A stretch of DNA of 64,000 bases from Acidobacteriota bacterium (GTDB lineage: Bacteria; Acidobacteriota; Terriglobia; Acidiferrales; UBA7541), in NCBI GenBank assembly GCA_021324935.1, contig JAJPIE010000043.1:16263-80262 (forward strand), given 5' to 3'. Positions 42,449 to 53,074 of the stretch are shown piece after piece (position 1 is the first letter of the stretch; each line of letters starts with the position of its first letter). The notes under the pieces were generated by a model. It did not search any database. It had not been told where the DNA came from and worked only from the letters and a program-made list of their open reading frames with translations. The position numbers and the translations under genes were made by a program.

Positions 42449-42452
<4 letters not shown>
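41340..42452 (-). CDS. Zinc-finger anti-sigma factor with HEAT repeats
   Basis: The 370-residue protein begins with a zinc-finger anti-sigma domain (HxxxCxxC in EQHLAVCAACSEQL, with Cys10 upstream). A single transmembrane helix lies near 115-132 (VWSGAALVLVGVLAGVQ). The outer part has HEAT repeats (SEVRSALLAAARKDQNPAVR, LKALEALRDSTSEDQVREVLL, RDPSRYVRLRSAAALRQLSA). This puts a protein-binding solenoid outside and the sigma-holding domain inside. The ATG overlaps the sigma stop by 4 bases, a standard sigma/anti-sigma pair. Confidence 0.88.
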
Positions 42453-43126
<674 letters not shown>

Positions 43127-43340
43127 CGATCAACTTCCTGCAGACTCTTGTCTAACTTACTGAATCAAGAGGCATTAATGAATTCACGGGGGCCAAGGGC
43201 CGTGCCGCGATACCCATTTTGGACGGTTCCGTCCCACAATTGTGAGCAGCCGGAGCGTGTCCACACGCCAACGTCCTGCCGATTCCCCCCATTGGATGCC
43301 TGGAATCGCCTCACCGTGTCTCCTTATGGAATGCAGGACT

Positions 43341-46300
43341 TCAGTTACTGGGGTGGTTCGCCGGAACCGAACGCCAAGCCACGAGCGGCAAGCCCAGCAA
43401 GATCACCAGGGCTGCCACCAGGAAATACGCCTGGGTTCGGTAGAACGTATCACTCTGGCTGAAGAGTTCGACCGCTCCAGTCAAGAGCGTTGAAATTGCC
43501 ACTACCAGAAAGCAGCCCAACAGGTTAAAACGCACAACCCGGCGGATGCCGAAAACCACCGTGCCGACCAGCAGCGCCATGCCCAGAAACTGCTTTAGAA
43601 AATCGGCAGAGTTTCCCCAATCGGAGATCAGGGCCGCAGCCACGGCAAAGAACAGGAGCAGGCGCAGCCAACGTACCCGTAACTCCGCACCAAGAAACGA
43701 AGCCGCCAGGGCGAAAGTTCCCGTCAGATAGAGACCTTTCAGAATTGCGCCGCCAATCACGGAAGCGGCCGGATAGATGGCGTCCAGGTCCTCCGGAAAA
43801 CCCGCGGGATACCCGCGGTGAAGCGTCGGCCACCAGAAATCGACGGCACCCAGCAATCTCCGCAAGCCGATGAGCAGGGCTGTGCCTCCCAAGGCGATCC
43901 AGAAGGCATCGCGGTAATAGTCGCGGGGCATGCCAAGCCAGGTTGGGATGCGTTCGAAGCCGAAAGCACGGATGCCAAAAGACCATCCCAGGCCAAACAG
44001 CAACACGTAGCCTCCCAGGATGAGCGCGGAAAAGATGAAGATGCCCACACCGGACGTTGCCAGAAAGAGTTTCAGGGAGAGAGCCGTGGGGTACTGCATC
44101 AGAAGTCCCGGTATGCCCTTCCCGAGCAGAAAGCTGACAACAAACACGCCGGCTCCCGTGAGACCCCACAGGAGCAGTTTGCGCCAAGGAACGGCGCCCG
44201 GCGGCTGCGAGCGCAGTCTGAGGAAGTAGAAGACCAGGACACTGACCACCATCGTCAGGTACAGCGCCACCTTGCCCACAAGGAAGAGCGTCCGGGCGAG
44301 AGATTGCTCCTCCTGCTTGCGGGTGAACTCTTCTGGGATCTTGATGTAGGTGCGGTAGTTGGCCGGCTCATCGCCGAGCACCTGCACATCGATGCGCTCA
44401 TAGGCGTGGTCGGAGGAATCCTTCGTATCGGCGTTCTGCGGATCGAGGGAAGCGAGTTGTTGCCAGGTTAAGGAGTGATCGGTGCGGTTTGGACGTTTGT
44501 CGGAATTCGCTTCCACCAGCCTCCACGCGCTAAAGTCGATTTGCTTCTGCTCGGTCAGGAATTTTTCGGCGATCGCCCGGGCTTCGTCTTTTGAAAGGTT
44601 CGCGCCCCTGGCGGCTTCGGCGAGCGTGTGGCGGAAGGAATGCAGCGTGCCATCGGGCCGCAGCACGATGGCGAATTCCTCGGGCTGGGAATCGCGGAAA
44701 TAGCGCACGACCCATAGCGCGCCGGGAACCTTTTCGGCGTAAATCTGATTGATCTGGGAAATGGTCATGCGCCGGCGAAGATATTCGTTAACAACTAGGT
44801 TGGTGACATTCCGGAGCTCGGCCACGCGGTGAAAGGAATGGGGATCAAGATTGTGCGCGTGCATCACCATATCCGCGCGGGCAATGGCGGCGCGCCGGTC
44901 CATGCCAAGATGCAGGTAATCGCCGATCGCAGGACGCTTCAAGACGAATGCCAAAACGCCGCCCATCACCAGGCAGATCGCCAGAAATCCAATCGAGCCA
45001 GTGGTTAGCGCGTCATACGATTTTGCCGGTGGCGCGGAATCTGCCGGGGCGGGGCGGCGCTCCAGGGAGATCTCTCCCGCAGGCTCCGCGGCGTTCTGCA
45101 AGTCGTCGACGGCTTCGAAGCTTCCGCGCACCAGATAGGAGATGCCGGACCAGGCCAGCGGGGCCACCGCGGCAAGGCCCACGACAATTCCGGAAATCTT
45201 GAAATACAGATTGTCCGAGCGGATCAGCAGCATGCCGACCAGAGAAGCATCCACCGTGTAGTGCCAGATCAGCGTGGCCACGATGCCCCAGCGCAGCATC
45301 ACCAGGCCGGCGACGATCCCGACCATGCCGACTTCGAGGCCGCGAATGTAGCCGGGTTCCTGGGGGTAGGCGCTATGGAGAAAGCTCCAGAAAAAGGCGG
45401 GTAGGATCACGGCCAGGACGCGCGAGCCGGTCATTTTTTCGAGGAAGGGAATGGCGAACATGCGGAAGAGAAACTCTTCGCTGGTCGCGGCCATCACGCC
45501 GATGGCGATTCCGGCGATCCACGGAAACGAGGTGTTCACCACGTCAGAATAATTCAGATCCTGAGGAGCCCATGCGCCCAGCCTGCTGGCGACGATATAG
45601 AACGCCACGATAAAGCCCATGTGCGCCGCGGCCATCGAGATTCCAACCACCGAGGAGCAGAAGAACTCCTTGGAGCGAATGCCGCGCCCGCGGAAAGCCT
45701 GGTACAGGCGCAGTCTTGCCGGTTCGGCGGCTCGGTAGAGCGGTTCGCCGCCGGGGAGAACCAGTGTGACCATCAAGCCGGTTGCCAGCGCGCCCAGCAA
45801 GATAATCCCGAGATGCATCACGATGAAGCTGGAATAATCCTGGTGCGTGTCATATTGCGCGCGCACGGAGTTCCAATCGTTCGCCTGCATCAGGAAGAAC
45901 AGCACGGCAACCAAAGCGCCGATTTTCATCGCCGCGACCCAGGAACTTTTGCCTTGCCGAACCAGCGTGATTCCCAGCCAGAGCGCGGCGCCGATCAGCA
46001 AGCCGTAGGGAATCAGCGCGATCTGGTTGTAGAAAATGTTTGTTGAGCGAAGATGCTGGTAGGAGCGGGTCCATTCCTCGGGGACTTGCAGAAACTCCTG
46101 GGTGCTGCCGATGCGGTCGCCCTGCAAGCCGACTTCGAGCCGGTAAGGCGCATCCTTGGCCTTGAAATCCTTGCGCTCCCAGGTAAACGACCAGTCCAGG
46201 CGGTTGGGCCGCACTTCGGAATTCGCTTCCGCCGGGAGGAAATTCCAGTGATCGAGATTGATTCCCAGTCTGGCTTGCAGGAAGTCCTCTGCGCCGGCCA

Positions 46301-46751
46301 GCGCCTCCTCGCGCGTCAGGGATTTGGCCCCGCGCGTCTCTTCGATTTTGTGACTATAGGCGACGACCCTTCCGGCCGGGCTCACCCGCACGCGATACTC
46401 TTCTTCCTGTTTCGGCTTGAAAAAACGCACTTCCCAAAACCAGATATTCAGCTCGGAAGACATCAGGTGGTTGGCCTGCTGCAAACCCAGCTCGCGTTCG
46501 AGGTAAGTTTTCGCGTTGTCGTCGACCTGGAAGGTGATCGAGGACTGGTAACCGTTCAGGTTTTCGCCGAGCCCGTTGACAAACTCGCGGGCTTGGCCGA
46601 GCGCGGCGTTTCGCGTGACCTTGAAGTCCACGGAGGCTTCGGGAAACGCGCGGAAGAAATAGTGATGCGCGAACGCCAGCCCCAACACGCCGCTGACGAT
46701 CCAGAGAAACAGCGCTCGCTTGTCCGACCCTGCCAACCGAACCTCGGCCAC
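43341..46751 (-). CDS. Very large CPBP-family intramembrane metalloprotease
   Basis: The GTG at 46751 has an ideal AAGGAGG five bases upstream, giving 1136 residues; the ATG at 46784 lacks one. Two halves each begin with a PepSY-like exposed domain (near 30-200 and 620-760; the second starts with MDRRAAIARADMVMHAHNLD). The CPBP core (about 370-540) has the catalytic motifs EEFLFRMFAIPFLE (EExxxR), FFWSFLHSAYPQ (FxxxH) and TLIWHYTVDAS. About 17 hydrophobic helices in all. CPBP proteins are about 250 residues normally, so this is a large multi-domain variant. Substrate unknown. Confidence 0.85.
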   Translation of the reverse strand: MAEVRLAGSDKRALFLWIVSGVLGLAFAHHYFFRAFPEASVDFKVTRNAALGQAREFVNGLGENLNGYQSSITFQVDDNAKTYLERELGLQQANHLMSSELNIWFWEVRFFKPKQEEEYRVRVSPAGRVVAYSHKIEETRGAKSLTREEALAGAEDFLQARLGINLDHWNFLPAEANSEVRPNRLDWSFTWERKDFKAKDAPYRLEVGLQGDRIGSTQEFLQVPEEWTRSYQHLRSTNIFYNQIALIPYGLLIGAALWLGITLVRQGKSSWVAAMKIGALVAVLFFLMQANDWNSVRAQYDTHQDYSSFIVMHLGIILLGALATGLMVTLVLPGGEPLYRAAEPARLRLYQAFRGRGIRSKEFFCSSVVGISMAAAHMGFIVAFYIVASRLGAWAPQDLNYSDVVNTSFPWIAGIAIGVMAATSEEFLFRMFAIPFLEKMTGSRVLAVILPAFFWSFLHSAYPQEPGYIRGLEVGMVGIVAGLVMLRWGIVATLIWHYTVDASLVGMLLIRSDNLYFKISGIVVGLAAVAPLAWSGISYLVRGSFEAVDDLQNAAEPAGEISLERRPAPADSAPPAKSYDALTTGSIGFLAICLVMGGVLAFVLKRPAIGDYLHLGMDRRAAIARADMVMHAHNLDPHSFHRVAELRNVTNLVVNEYLRRRMTISQINQIYAEKVPGALWVVRYFRDSQPEEFAIVLRPDGTLHSFRHTLAEAARGANLSKDEARAIAEKFLTEQKQIDFSAWRLVEANSDKRPNRTDHSLTWQQLASLDPQNADTKDSSDHAYERIDVQVLGDEPANYRTYIKIPEEFTRKQEEQSLARTLFLVGKVALYLTMVVSVLVFYFLRLRSQPPGAVPWRKLLLWGLTGAGVFVVSFLLGKGIPGLLMQYPTALSLKLFLATSGVGIFIFSALILGGYVLLFGLGWSFGIRAFGFERIPTWLGMPRDYYRDAFWIALGGTALLIGLRRLLGAVDFWWPTLHRGYPAGFPEDLDAIYPAASVIGGAILKGLYLTGTFALAASFLGAELRVRWLRLLLFFAVAAALISDWGNSADFLKQFLGMALLVGTVVFGIRRVVRFNLLGCFLVVAISTLLTGAVELFSQSDTFYRTQAYFLVAALVILLGLPLVAWRSVPANHPSN

Positions 46752-46867
46752 GAAATCCTCCTTGCGGGAACCTTGGCGCGACACCCCACTCTATCGGTAC
46801 GCAGGCCGCCGCCGCAAGTTTCACGAAAAGAGAAGGTTAGGCAGGGATGATATAAAGAAGATTAAGG

Positions 46868-48982
46868 ATGCCCATCAGCCTGCAAACCGAAGTGCGCATG
46901 GTGAAGGGAGTGGGGCCGCAGCGCGCCGAACTCCTGGCTAAACGCGGCATTTTCACGCTCGAAGACCTCCTGAATTACCTGCCGTTCCGCTATGAAGATC
47001 GCATCCACTTCTCCAAAATCAAGGATGTGCAACCCGGCGGCACGTATACACTGCGTGCCCGCGTAATGAGCGGCCAGGCGGTGCGCGGAATGTACGGCCG
47101 GGACGCTATCTATCATCTGCTGGTCCAGGACGACAGCGGCTCCCTACCCTGCAAATTTTTTCACGGCGGGTATCTCGAAGGTCGGCTCCAATGCGGCCAG
47201 CAACTGATCCTGCACGGCAAGGTGGAAATCGACAAGCTGCGTCCCGCGCGGCGGGAGATGGTGAACCCGCAGATCGAAGTGCTGAGCAGCGAGGAAGTGG
47301 ACTCCACGGAAATGGGCCGCATCGTGCCGATTTACGAAGCCATCGGGACGTTTGGCTCGCGGATGATTCGCCGCTCGATCTACAGCACGCTGCAGAATCT
47401 CGACCAGACGATTCCCGATGTCCTCCCCCCCGGGTTGCGGGAACGCTTGGGCTATCCCACCAGGCGCGAAGCCCTGATCCACACGCATTTTCCCGCAGCG
47501 GGGGAATCGCTCGAGGCGCTGAACCTTTTTCGCTCGCCGGCTCAGCAGCGGCTGATTTTCGAGGAGTTTTTTCTCTACCAGCTCAGCATGGCGCTGGGCC
47601 GCAAGGCGGTTCGCAAGGAAAATGCCATCGCGTTTCGCGTGCGGGAGGACAAAATGCGCGAAGCGCTGAAGCGCATTTTGCCGTTCAAGCCGACGGGCGC
47701 GCAAAAGCGAGTGCTGGGAGAGATCGTCGCCGATCTCGAAAAATCCGCTCCGATGAACCGCTTGTTGCAGGGAGATGTCGGAAGTGGAAAAACGATCGTG
47801 GCCATGCAAGCCGCTGTGATTGCGATGGAAAACGGTTGCCAGGCCGCGCTGATGGCTCCGACGGAGATCCTCGCCGTGCAGCACTACCTTTCCGCCCGGC
47901 GGATTCTGGCGCCGGGCGGGTACGCCGTGGAACTTTTAATCAGCGGGCTGAAGCCCGCCGAAAAAGCCGCCGCGCGCGAACGCATCCGCGCCGGGGAAGC
48001 GCGCATGGTGATTGGCACGCACGCGTTAATCGAGGACGAAGTGAAGTTCGAGCGGCTTGGGTTCGTGGCCATCGACGAGCAGCACCGCTTCGGTGTGCTG
48101 CAGCGCAAGCGGCTGATGGACAAGGCCTCGAAAACAGGTTTCGCGCCCCACGTGCTGGTGCTGACCGCCACGCCGATTCCACGCACGCTGTCGCTCACAC
48201 TCTATGGCGATCTCGACGTTTCCGTGCTCGATGAATTGCCACCGGGACGCACCCCCATCGAAACACGCATGACCACGGAAAAGCACCTTCCCGGCGTCTG
48301 GGAATTGTTGCGGCGCGAAGTGGCGGCCGGGCATCAGGCGTACATCGTCTATCCGGTGATTGAGGAGTCCAAGCTGGAGTTGAAAGCGGCGATGGAGGAG
48401 TACGAACGGCTTTCGCGAACGGTATTTCCTCAAATGAAGGTCGGCCTGCTGCACGGGCGCATGTCCAGCGAGGAAAAGGACGACGTGATGCAACGCTTCC
48501 GGAAAAATGAGCTGCAAATCCTGGTGGCGACCACGGTGATCGAAGTCGGGGTGGACGTACCGAATGCCACGATGATGGTGATCGAGCACGCCGAGCGCTT
48601 TGGCCTGGCGCAATTGCACCAGCTTCGCGGGCGCATCGGGCGGGGCGCGCAAAAGTCGCATTGCATTCTGGTTACGCCGGGCCGCCTCACCGACGACGGC
48701 CGCAAGCGCCTGGAAACCATGGTGCGCACCACGAACGGCTTCGAAATCGCCGAGACGGATCTGCTGATCCGCGGGCCCGGAGAATTTTTCGGAACACGGC
48801 AGTCCGGCGAGCTGGGGTTTCACGTCGCCAATCCGCTGCGCGACCGCGAATTGCTGGAGACTGCGCGCAAAGAGGCGTTCCGAATGGTCGAGGATCCCGC
48901 CGAAAAAGAATCGCTACGGCAAATGCTGCGGATGCTGCCGCCACAGTGGCAACGGCGCTATCACCTGGCCCGTATTGGCTGA
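46868..48982 (+). CDS. recG: ATP-dependent DNA helicase RecG
   Basis: The 704-residue protein has the N-terminal wedge domain (VKGVGPQRAELLAKRGIFTLEDLL), helicase motifs GDVGSGKTIVAMQAA (I), AIDEQHRFGVLQR (II, the RecG-specific DEQHRFG form) and TATPIPRTLSL (III). ATTVIEVGVDVPNATMMVIE and QLRGRIGRG (V, VI) follow. It remodels stalled replication forks and Holliday junctions. It is followed by rsmD after 9 bases and is divergent from the CPBP gene by about 116 bases. Confidence 0.97.
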   Translation: MPISLQTEVRMVKGVGPQRAELLAKRGIFTLEDLLNYLPFRYEDRIHFSKIKDVQPGGTYTLRARVMSGQAVRGMYGRDAIYHLLVQDDSGSLPCKFFHGGYLEGRLQCGQQLILHGKVEIDKLRPARREMVNPQIEVLSSEEVDSTEMGRIVPIYEAIGTFGSRMIRRSIYSTLQNLDQTIPDVLPPGLRERLGYPTRREALIHTHFPAAGESLEALNLFRSPAQQRLIFEEFFLYQLSMALGRKAVRKENAIAFRVREDKMREALKRILPFKPTGAQKRVLGEIVADLEKSAPMNRLLQGDVGSGKTIVAMQAAVIAMENGCQAALMAPTEILAVQHYLSARRILAPGGYAVELLISGLKPAEKAAARERIRAGEARMVIGTHALIEDEVKFERLGFVAIDEQHRFGVLQRKRLMDKASKTGFAPHVLVLTATPIPRTLSLTLYGDLDVSVLDELPPGRTPIETRMTTEKHLPGVWELLRREVAAGHQAYIVYPVIEESKLELKAAMEEYERLSRTVFPQMKVGLLHGRMSSEEKDDVMQRFRKNELQILVATTVIEVGVDVPNATMMVIEHAERFGLAQLHQLRGRIGRGAQKSHCILVTPGRLTDDGRKRLETMVRTTNGFEIAETDLLIRGPGEFFGTRQSGELGFHVANPLRDRELLETARKEAFRMVEDPAEKESLRQMLRMLPPQWQRRYHLARIG

Positions 48983-48991
48983 GGGTTTCCC

Positions 48992-49591
48992 ATGCGCATC
49001 ATCGCCGGAAAATATCGCAGCCGACAGTTGAAGCGCCTCAAGGGACTTTCGCTGCGTCCCACCAGCGACCGGCTGCGTGAGACGCTTTTCAACGTTCTTG
49101 GTGATTTGGTGATGGATGCGCGCTTCGTGGATCTTTTTTCCGGCACCGGCGCCGTGGGCATCGAAGCGCTCAGCCGCGGCGCGCGCGAAGTAGTCTTCGT
49201 CGAAAAACACGCCGCGGCCATGGCGCTGATCATGAAGAATCTCGAATCTTTGGAGATTCACAGCGGTTTCCGTTTGCTGACTCGAGATGCAATGCACTCG
49301 CTGGAACAGCTTGCCAAGGAGGCTGAGGCACCCAGCTCGCGAATCAATCTCCTTTTCCTGGATCCACCCTACGCAGAAAAAACGCAATATTCGGAAATAC
49401 TCTCTTTTCTCGGGGAGGCAAATCTTCTTGCCGAGCGCGCCGTCGTGATCGCCGAACACGAGCGATCCTTTTCACTCCCGGAAACGTCTGGTAACCTCGA
49501 AAATGTGCGTGTTCTTCGCCAGGGAGACGCGGCGTTGACGTTTTACCGGTATCGCTCCCCCAGTCCCCCGGAGTCTCCCCGCTCCGAGTAA
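48992..49591 (+). CDS. rsmD: 16S rRNA (guanine966-N2)-methyltransferase RsmD
   Basis: A 199-residue Rossmann methyltransferase with MRIIAGKYRSRQLKRL at the start, LRPTSDRLRETLFNVLG, SAM motif DLFSGTGAVGIEALSRGA and catalytic LDPPY. It methylates G966 in 16S rRNA. It is nine bases downstream of recG and co-directional, so co-transcription is likely. Confidence 0.95.
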   Translation: MRIIAGKYRSRQLKRLKGLSLRPTSDRLRETLFNVLGDLVMDARFVDLFSGTGAVGIEALSRGAREVVFVEKHAAAMALIMKNLESLEIHSGFRLLTRDAMHSLEQLAKEAEAPSSRINLLFLDPPYAEKTQYSEILSFLGEANLLAERAVVIAEHERSFSLPETSGNLENVRVLRQGDAALTFYRYRSPSPPESPRSE

Positions 49592-49686
49592 ACCTTCGTT
49601 CCGAACTGCTCTTCTTTCTGAAGGGCCGTTCTGCGGCTTGCGAGGGAGAGACGCGCGCTTCGTAGGCGCGATACAATACAGGTTTT

Positions 49687-51369
49687 ATGGCCAGGAAGTA
49701 CCAGGTTAACCCATACGATTTGCTCGGCCAGGCGGAGCTTTACCCTCCGCATATCGTCCTGCCCGGCAGCCTGGAGCCAAGATTTGAAATCGCCTGGGGC
49801 AGTTTTCACCAGAATTTTCTCAGTAACATTCCCATTTTTTTTCAGCGCAGCCACTTCAGCGGCGCGGTTCCGCTCACCTACGTACTGCGCGATTGCCGCG
49901 TCGACCATCGATTCCCGCGTCGCGGCCTGCTGGTTGCCGCAGCTTTGCAGGTGGGTCTGCTGTTGGTTCCCTGGCCGAATTTGCCCGCGGCACCGCGGCG
50001 CAATCACGCCTTCGAGAACACGCAACTCACCTGGTCCGGACCTCTCGATGACCTGCCGCTGGTCAACATGCCGCGCACGGAAAAGGCTGCGCCACGCGCG
50101 CAGACCCCAGACCAGCCGCCGCCAGAAGCGGGTGCGGACGCCTTCCATCCGCGCCAACGCATTTTTACCGACCCTTCGCGGCCGACGCATCCGCGCCAGA
50201 CGCTGGTAAATCCCGCTGCGCCGCTGGACCCGCCGAAAATTCTGCCGGAGATGCCCAACGTCGTTCATCTTGCGCCGGTGGCCGCGCCACCCCGGCCGCG
50301 ATTGGAGATTAGCCAGGAAGCCCTCGCGAAGCTTCATCCACACGCGAAAAAGCAAGCCGCTACGACGGACACACCAGCTCCACAGATTCCGAACCTGGAA
50401 ACAAAACCTGCGGATATCACCTTGGCAACGCAGGAGACGGGTCCTGCCAGGCCAAAGCTGGAAATCAACGCGGGTTCGACGCCGCGCTTGGATGCAAGAA
50501 AGCAGCCAGGCGAAGTCGCAGCCGCACCGGATGTGGTTCCGTCGAATTCGAATACGACGGTTGGTTCGGCCAGCACGCTGATCGCGCTCTCGGCTACACC
50601 TGCTCCGCCTGCGCCGGTTGTCCCGGTGCCGGAAGGGAATTTGGCCGCTCGCGTTTCCCTATCGCCAGAGGGCAAGAAGCCGGGAGTGCCGGGAGGCGCG
50701 CCGGGATCTCCTGCCACGGGGGGTGGCGGTACGCCGTTGCCGGGCACCACAGCCGGGGGAAATAATTCGATTGGGATCGTGATCAGGGGCGGCGATCCAA
50801 TGCCGCATACCGGTGTCTCGGGCCTCGGTGAAACACGGGGCTTCAGCATGGCGAAACCCCAGGCTTATCTGAAGCGGCCGGACCCGAACGCACCCGTGGA
50901 AGACAACCCCGTTCGCACTGGTCCGCCAAATTTCGGCGCGCTGCCGCCGGGTTCCCAGCCCGAGCAGATCTTCGGTCATCGCCATGTCTATTCCATGAAC
51001 GTGAACATGCCGAATTTCAACAGCGCCACGGGAAGCTGGATCATTCATTTTTCGGAGCTGCATCTTGCCGGCGTTCCGATGAATTCCGGCGTGCTTTCCG
51101 CTCCGGGTCCAATTCACAAGGTGGATCCGAAATATCCGTCCACGCTGATGGATGCGCATATCGAAGGCGAAGTAATTCTCTACGGCGTGATCCGCAAGAA
51201 CGGAACGGTCGACAGCATTCAGTTGGTTCGTGGCATCGATTCGCGGCTCGACGCCAATGCCATGGCGGCATTCAGCGAATGGAGGTTTGAGCCAGCTACG
51301 CGAGACGGCCAGCCCGTGGACCTGGAGGCCATCGTCCATATCCCGTTCCACGCCCCTCCCCGCGAGTAA
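49687..51369 (+). CDS. TonB-like energy transducer
   Basis: The 560-residue protein has a cytoplasmic N-terminus, one transmembrane helix (GLLVAAALQVGLLLVPWP, near 80-97), a very long Pro/Ala-rich periplasmic spacer (100-430) and a C-terminal TonB domain (IHKVDPKYPSTLMDAHIEGEV then IDSRLDANAMAAFSEWRFEPA). It should transfer proton-motive energy to outer-membrane receptors such as the Oar-like protein in this window, though no ExbB/ExbD genes are adjacent. It starts 95 bases after rsmD. Confidence 0.87.
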   Translation: MARKYQVNPYDLLGQAELYPPHIVLPGSLEPRFEIAWGSFHQNFLSNIPIFFQRSHFSGAVPLTYVLRDCRVDHRFPRRGLLVAAALQVGLLLVPWPNLPAAPRRNHAFENTQLTWSGPLDDLPLVNMPRTEKAAPRAQTPDQPPPEAGADAFHPRQRIFTDPSRPTHPRQTLVNPAAPLDPPKILPEMPNVVHLAPVAAPPRPRLEISQEALAKLHPHAKKQAATTDTPAPQIPNLETKPADITLATQETGPARPKLEINAGSTPRLDARKQPGEVAAAPDVVPSNSNTTVGSASTLIALSATPAPPAPVVPVPEGNLAARVSLSPEGKKPGVPGGAPGSPATGGGGTPLPGTTAGGNNSIGIVIRGGDPMPHTGVSGLGETRGFSMAKPQAYLKRPDPNAPVEDNPVRTGPPNFGALPPGSQPEQIFGHRHVYSMNVNMPNFNSATGSWIIHFSELHLAGVPMNSGVLSAPGPIHKVDPKYPSTLMDAHIEGEVILYGVIRKNGTVDSIQLVRGIDSRLDANAMAAFSEWRFEPATRDGQPVDLEAIVHIPFHAPPRE

Positions 51370-51380
51370 GCCGCGAGCGT

Positions 51381-52322
51381 TTACGGTTTTGATTGCAAGG
51401 AGTTTTCCTGGAGCTTCACCAGGGTGTACAGCGTGTGATTCACCGGCGTCGGCACGTCCAGTTCCGCGCCGAGCCGCGCGATATAGCCGTTCAGCGCGTC
51501 GATCTCCGTTCGCTTCCCGCGCGCCATATCCTGCGCGGTTGAGGAACGTGTTGCGCTCATCTGCTGGCCAATGCGGTAGGCGCCGGCCAGCGCCGCTTTC
51601 GGATTTTCCAATCCCGGCGGATGAATCCCTTTTTTCCGCGCAACGGCGAGCACTTCGTGAACCACGGCTTCCACGATGCGTTTGGCATCGTTGCTGGCGA
51701 TGATTTCACCGTAGGTCACTCGGCCCAGTCCGGATACGGCGTTTAACGCGCAGTTCCAGACCAGCTTGGTCCACAACTCGCCGTCAATGTTGTCGGAAAC
51801 CCGGCAGGGGAGCTTGGCGCGCTCAAAAAACGCGGCCGTCCCATCCACTTTCGCGGAGTGCGGGCCGATCACCAGATCGCCGCGTCCAAAATGTTTCACG
51901 ACCCCCGGGGAGGGCACGGAAGCGGCCACGTAAACGACCGCCGGCAAAGCTTCGATTCCGGAAGCCTTGCGAATTTCCTCCGCGTTGTTCACGCCGTTCT
52001 GCAAGCTCAATACGGCGCAATCCGCCCGGATGTGCTTGGCCAATTCCTGCGACGTCGCGGCGGTGTCCGTTGTCTTTACACAAAACAAGACGTAGTCGGC
52101 GTCTTTAGCCGCGGCAAGTTCCGTCGACGCTTCCGGATGCACGGTCTCCTGAAATTGCGCCGTGTCCAGGCGCAAGCCGTTCTGCCGCACCGCGTCCACA
52201 AAAACCGGACGGCCGATCATGGTCACGGGCGCGCCGCCGCGTGCCAGCAAACCGCCAAAGTAGCCACCGACCGCGCCCGCTCCCACAACCGCTACTTTTG
52301 GCCAATTGGTTTGAGAGGTCAT
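51381..52322 (-). CDS. panE: 2-dehydropantoate 2-reductase (ketopantoate reductase)
   Basis: A 313-residue NADP-dependent dehydrogenase: nucleotide motif VAVVGAGAVGGYFGGLLA, middle VLFCVKTTDT and SLQNGVNN, and the catalytic lysine/asparagine region LWTKLVWNCALNAVSGLGRV. It reduces 2-dehydropantoate to pantoate for coenzyme A. Several ApbA-like paralogues act on other 2-oxoacids, so the assignment is at family level. It ends a minus-strand series from the small conserved protein at 54.5 kb. Confidence 0.88.
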   Translation of the reverse strand: MTSQTNWPKVAVVGAGAVGGYFGGLLARGGAPVTMIGRPVFVDAVRQNGLRLDTAQFQETVHPEASTELAAAKDADYVLFCVKTTDTAATSQELAKHIRADCAVLSLQNGVNNAEEIRKASGIEALPAVVYVAASVPSPGVVKHFGRGDLVIGPHSAKVDGTAAFFERAKLPCRVSDNIDGELWTKLVWNCALNAVSGLGRVTYGEIIASNDAKRIVEAVVHEVLAVARKKGIHPPGLENPKAALAGAYRIGQQMSATRSSTAQDMARGKRTEIDALNGYIARLGAELDVPTPVNHTLYTLVKLQENSLQSKP

Positions 52323-52365
52323 CCAGAATCACCTGAAGGAAATTTGATGAGATGCGGCGAAGGAG

Positions 52366-53052
52366 CTAAAAGTAATTTCGCAGTTCACGGAATGCAGGAA
52401 GAATGACGAGCTTCCCGGTGCCCGCGACAACTGCCTCGTGCTCCAGTTGCCAGGTGTTCACATGCGGGATGTACACCGCGTTCAATCCCGCTTCCATCGC
52501 TGGATTGATATCGCTGCGTGGGCTATTGCCGATCATCCAGCCGTGAGTCTTCACGATTTTGTGCTTGTGAACCAGCACGTGATACGTCTTGGTGTCTTTT
52601 TCGCTGACGATTTCGATGGCTTCGAAAAATCCCCGCAACCCGGAACGCTCCACTTTGGCAGCCTGCTCGGCGGGCTCGCCTTTGGTGAAGAGAATCAGCC
52701 GGTGGCGCGCGGTCAGGTAGGCCAGCGTTTCCGGCACGCCATCGAGAATCTTCGGCGGCGTGCGTTCGAGCTCCACCACTCGGACGTGAATTTGCGCCAG
52801 CGTCTCGCGCTTGGCCATTTGGTCCGCGAGCTTCAAATAGGTTTCTTCCAGCGAACGGCCAAAGCTGCGCACGCCGTAACCATACTGGCGGATATTCTTG
52901 CGCTCGGTCTCGTTGAGAATATGCCGGATATAGGCGCGACTATAGCCGCAAGGTTCCACGAGGGTGATGAAATCCTCGATCAGCTTCTCGAAGAAAACGT
53001 TGTTCTCCCAGAGCGTGTCGTCCGCGTCGATCATCAGGGTGTGGCGTCTCAT
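52366..53052 (-). CDS. HAD-superfamily hydrolase
   Basis: The 228-residue protein has HAD motif I MIDADDTLWENN (Asp8 and Asp10), motif II LFTKG, and the late motifs KTHGWMIGNSPRSDINPAMEAG (motif IV, GNSPRSD). An alpha-helical cap follows motif I. It is probably a phosphatase of small phosphorylated metabolites. It lies 22 bases from the glycosyltransferase gene and 43 from panE, on the same strand. The exact substrate cannot be read from sequence. Confidence 0.87.
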   Translation of the reverse strand: MRRHTLMIDADDTLWENNVFFEKLIEDFITLVEPCGYSRAYIRHILNETERKNIRQYGYGVRSFGRSLEETYLKLADQMAKRETLAQIHVRVVELERTPPKILDGVPETLAYLTARHRLILFTKGEPAEQAAKVERSGLRGFFEAIEIVSEKDTKTYHVLVHKHKIVKTHGWMIGNSPRSDINPAMEAGLNAVYIPHVNTWQLEHEAVVAGTGKLVILPAFRELRNYF

Positions 53053-53074
53053 AAGCTGGAAGGGGCAGTTTGCG

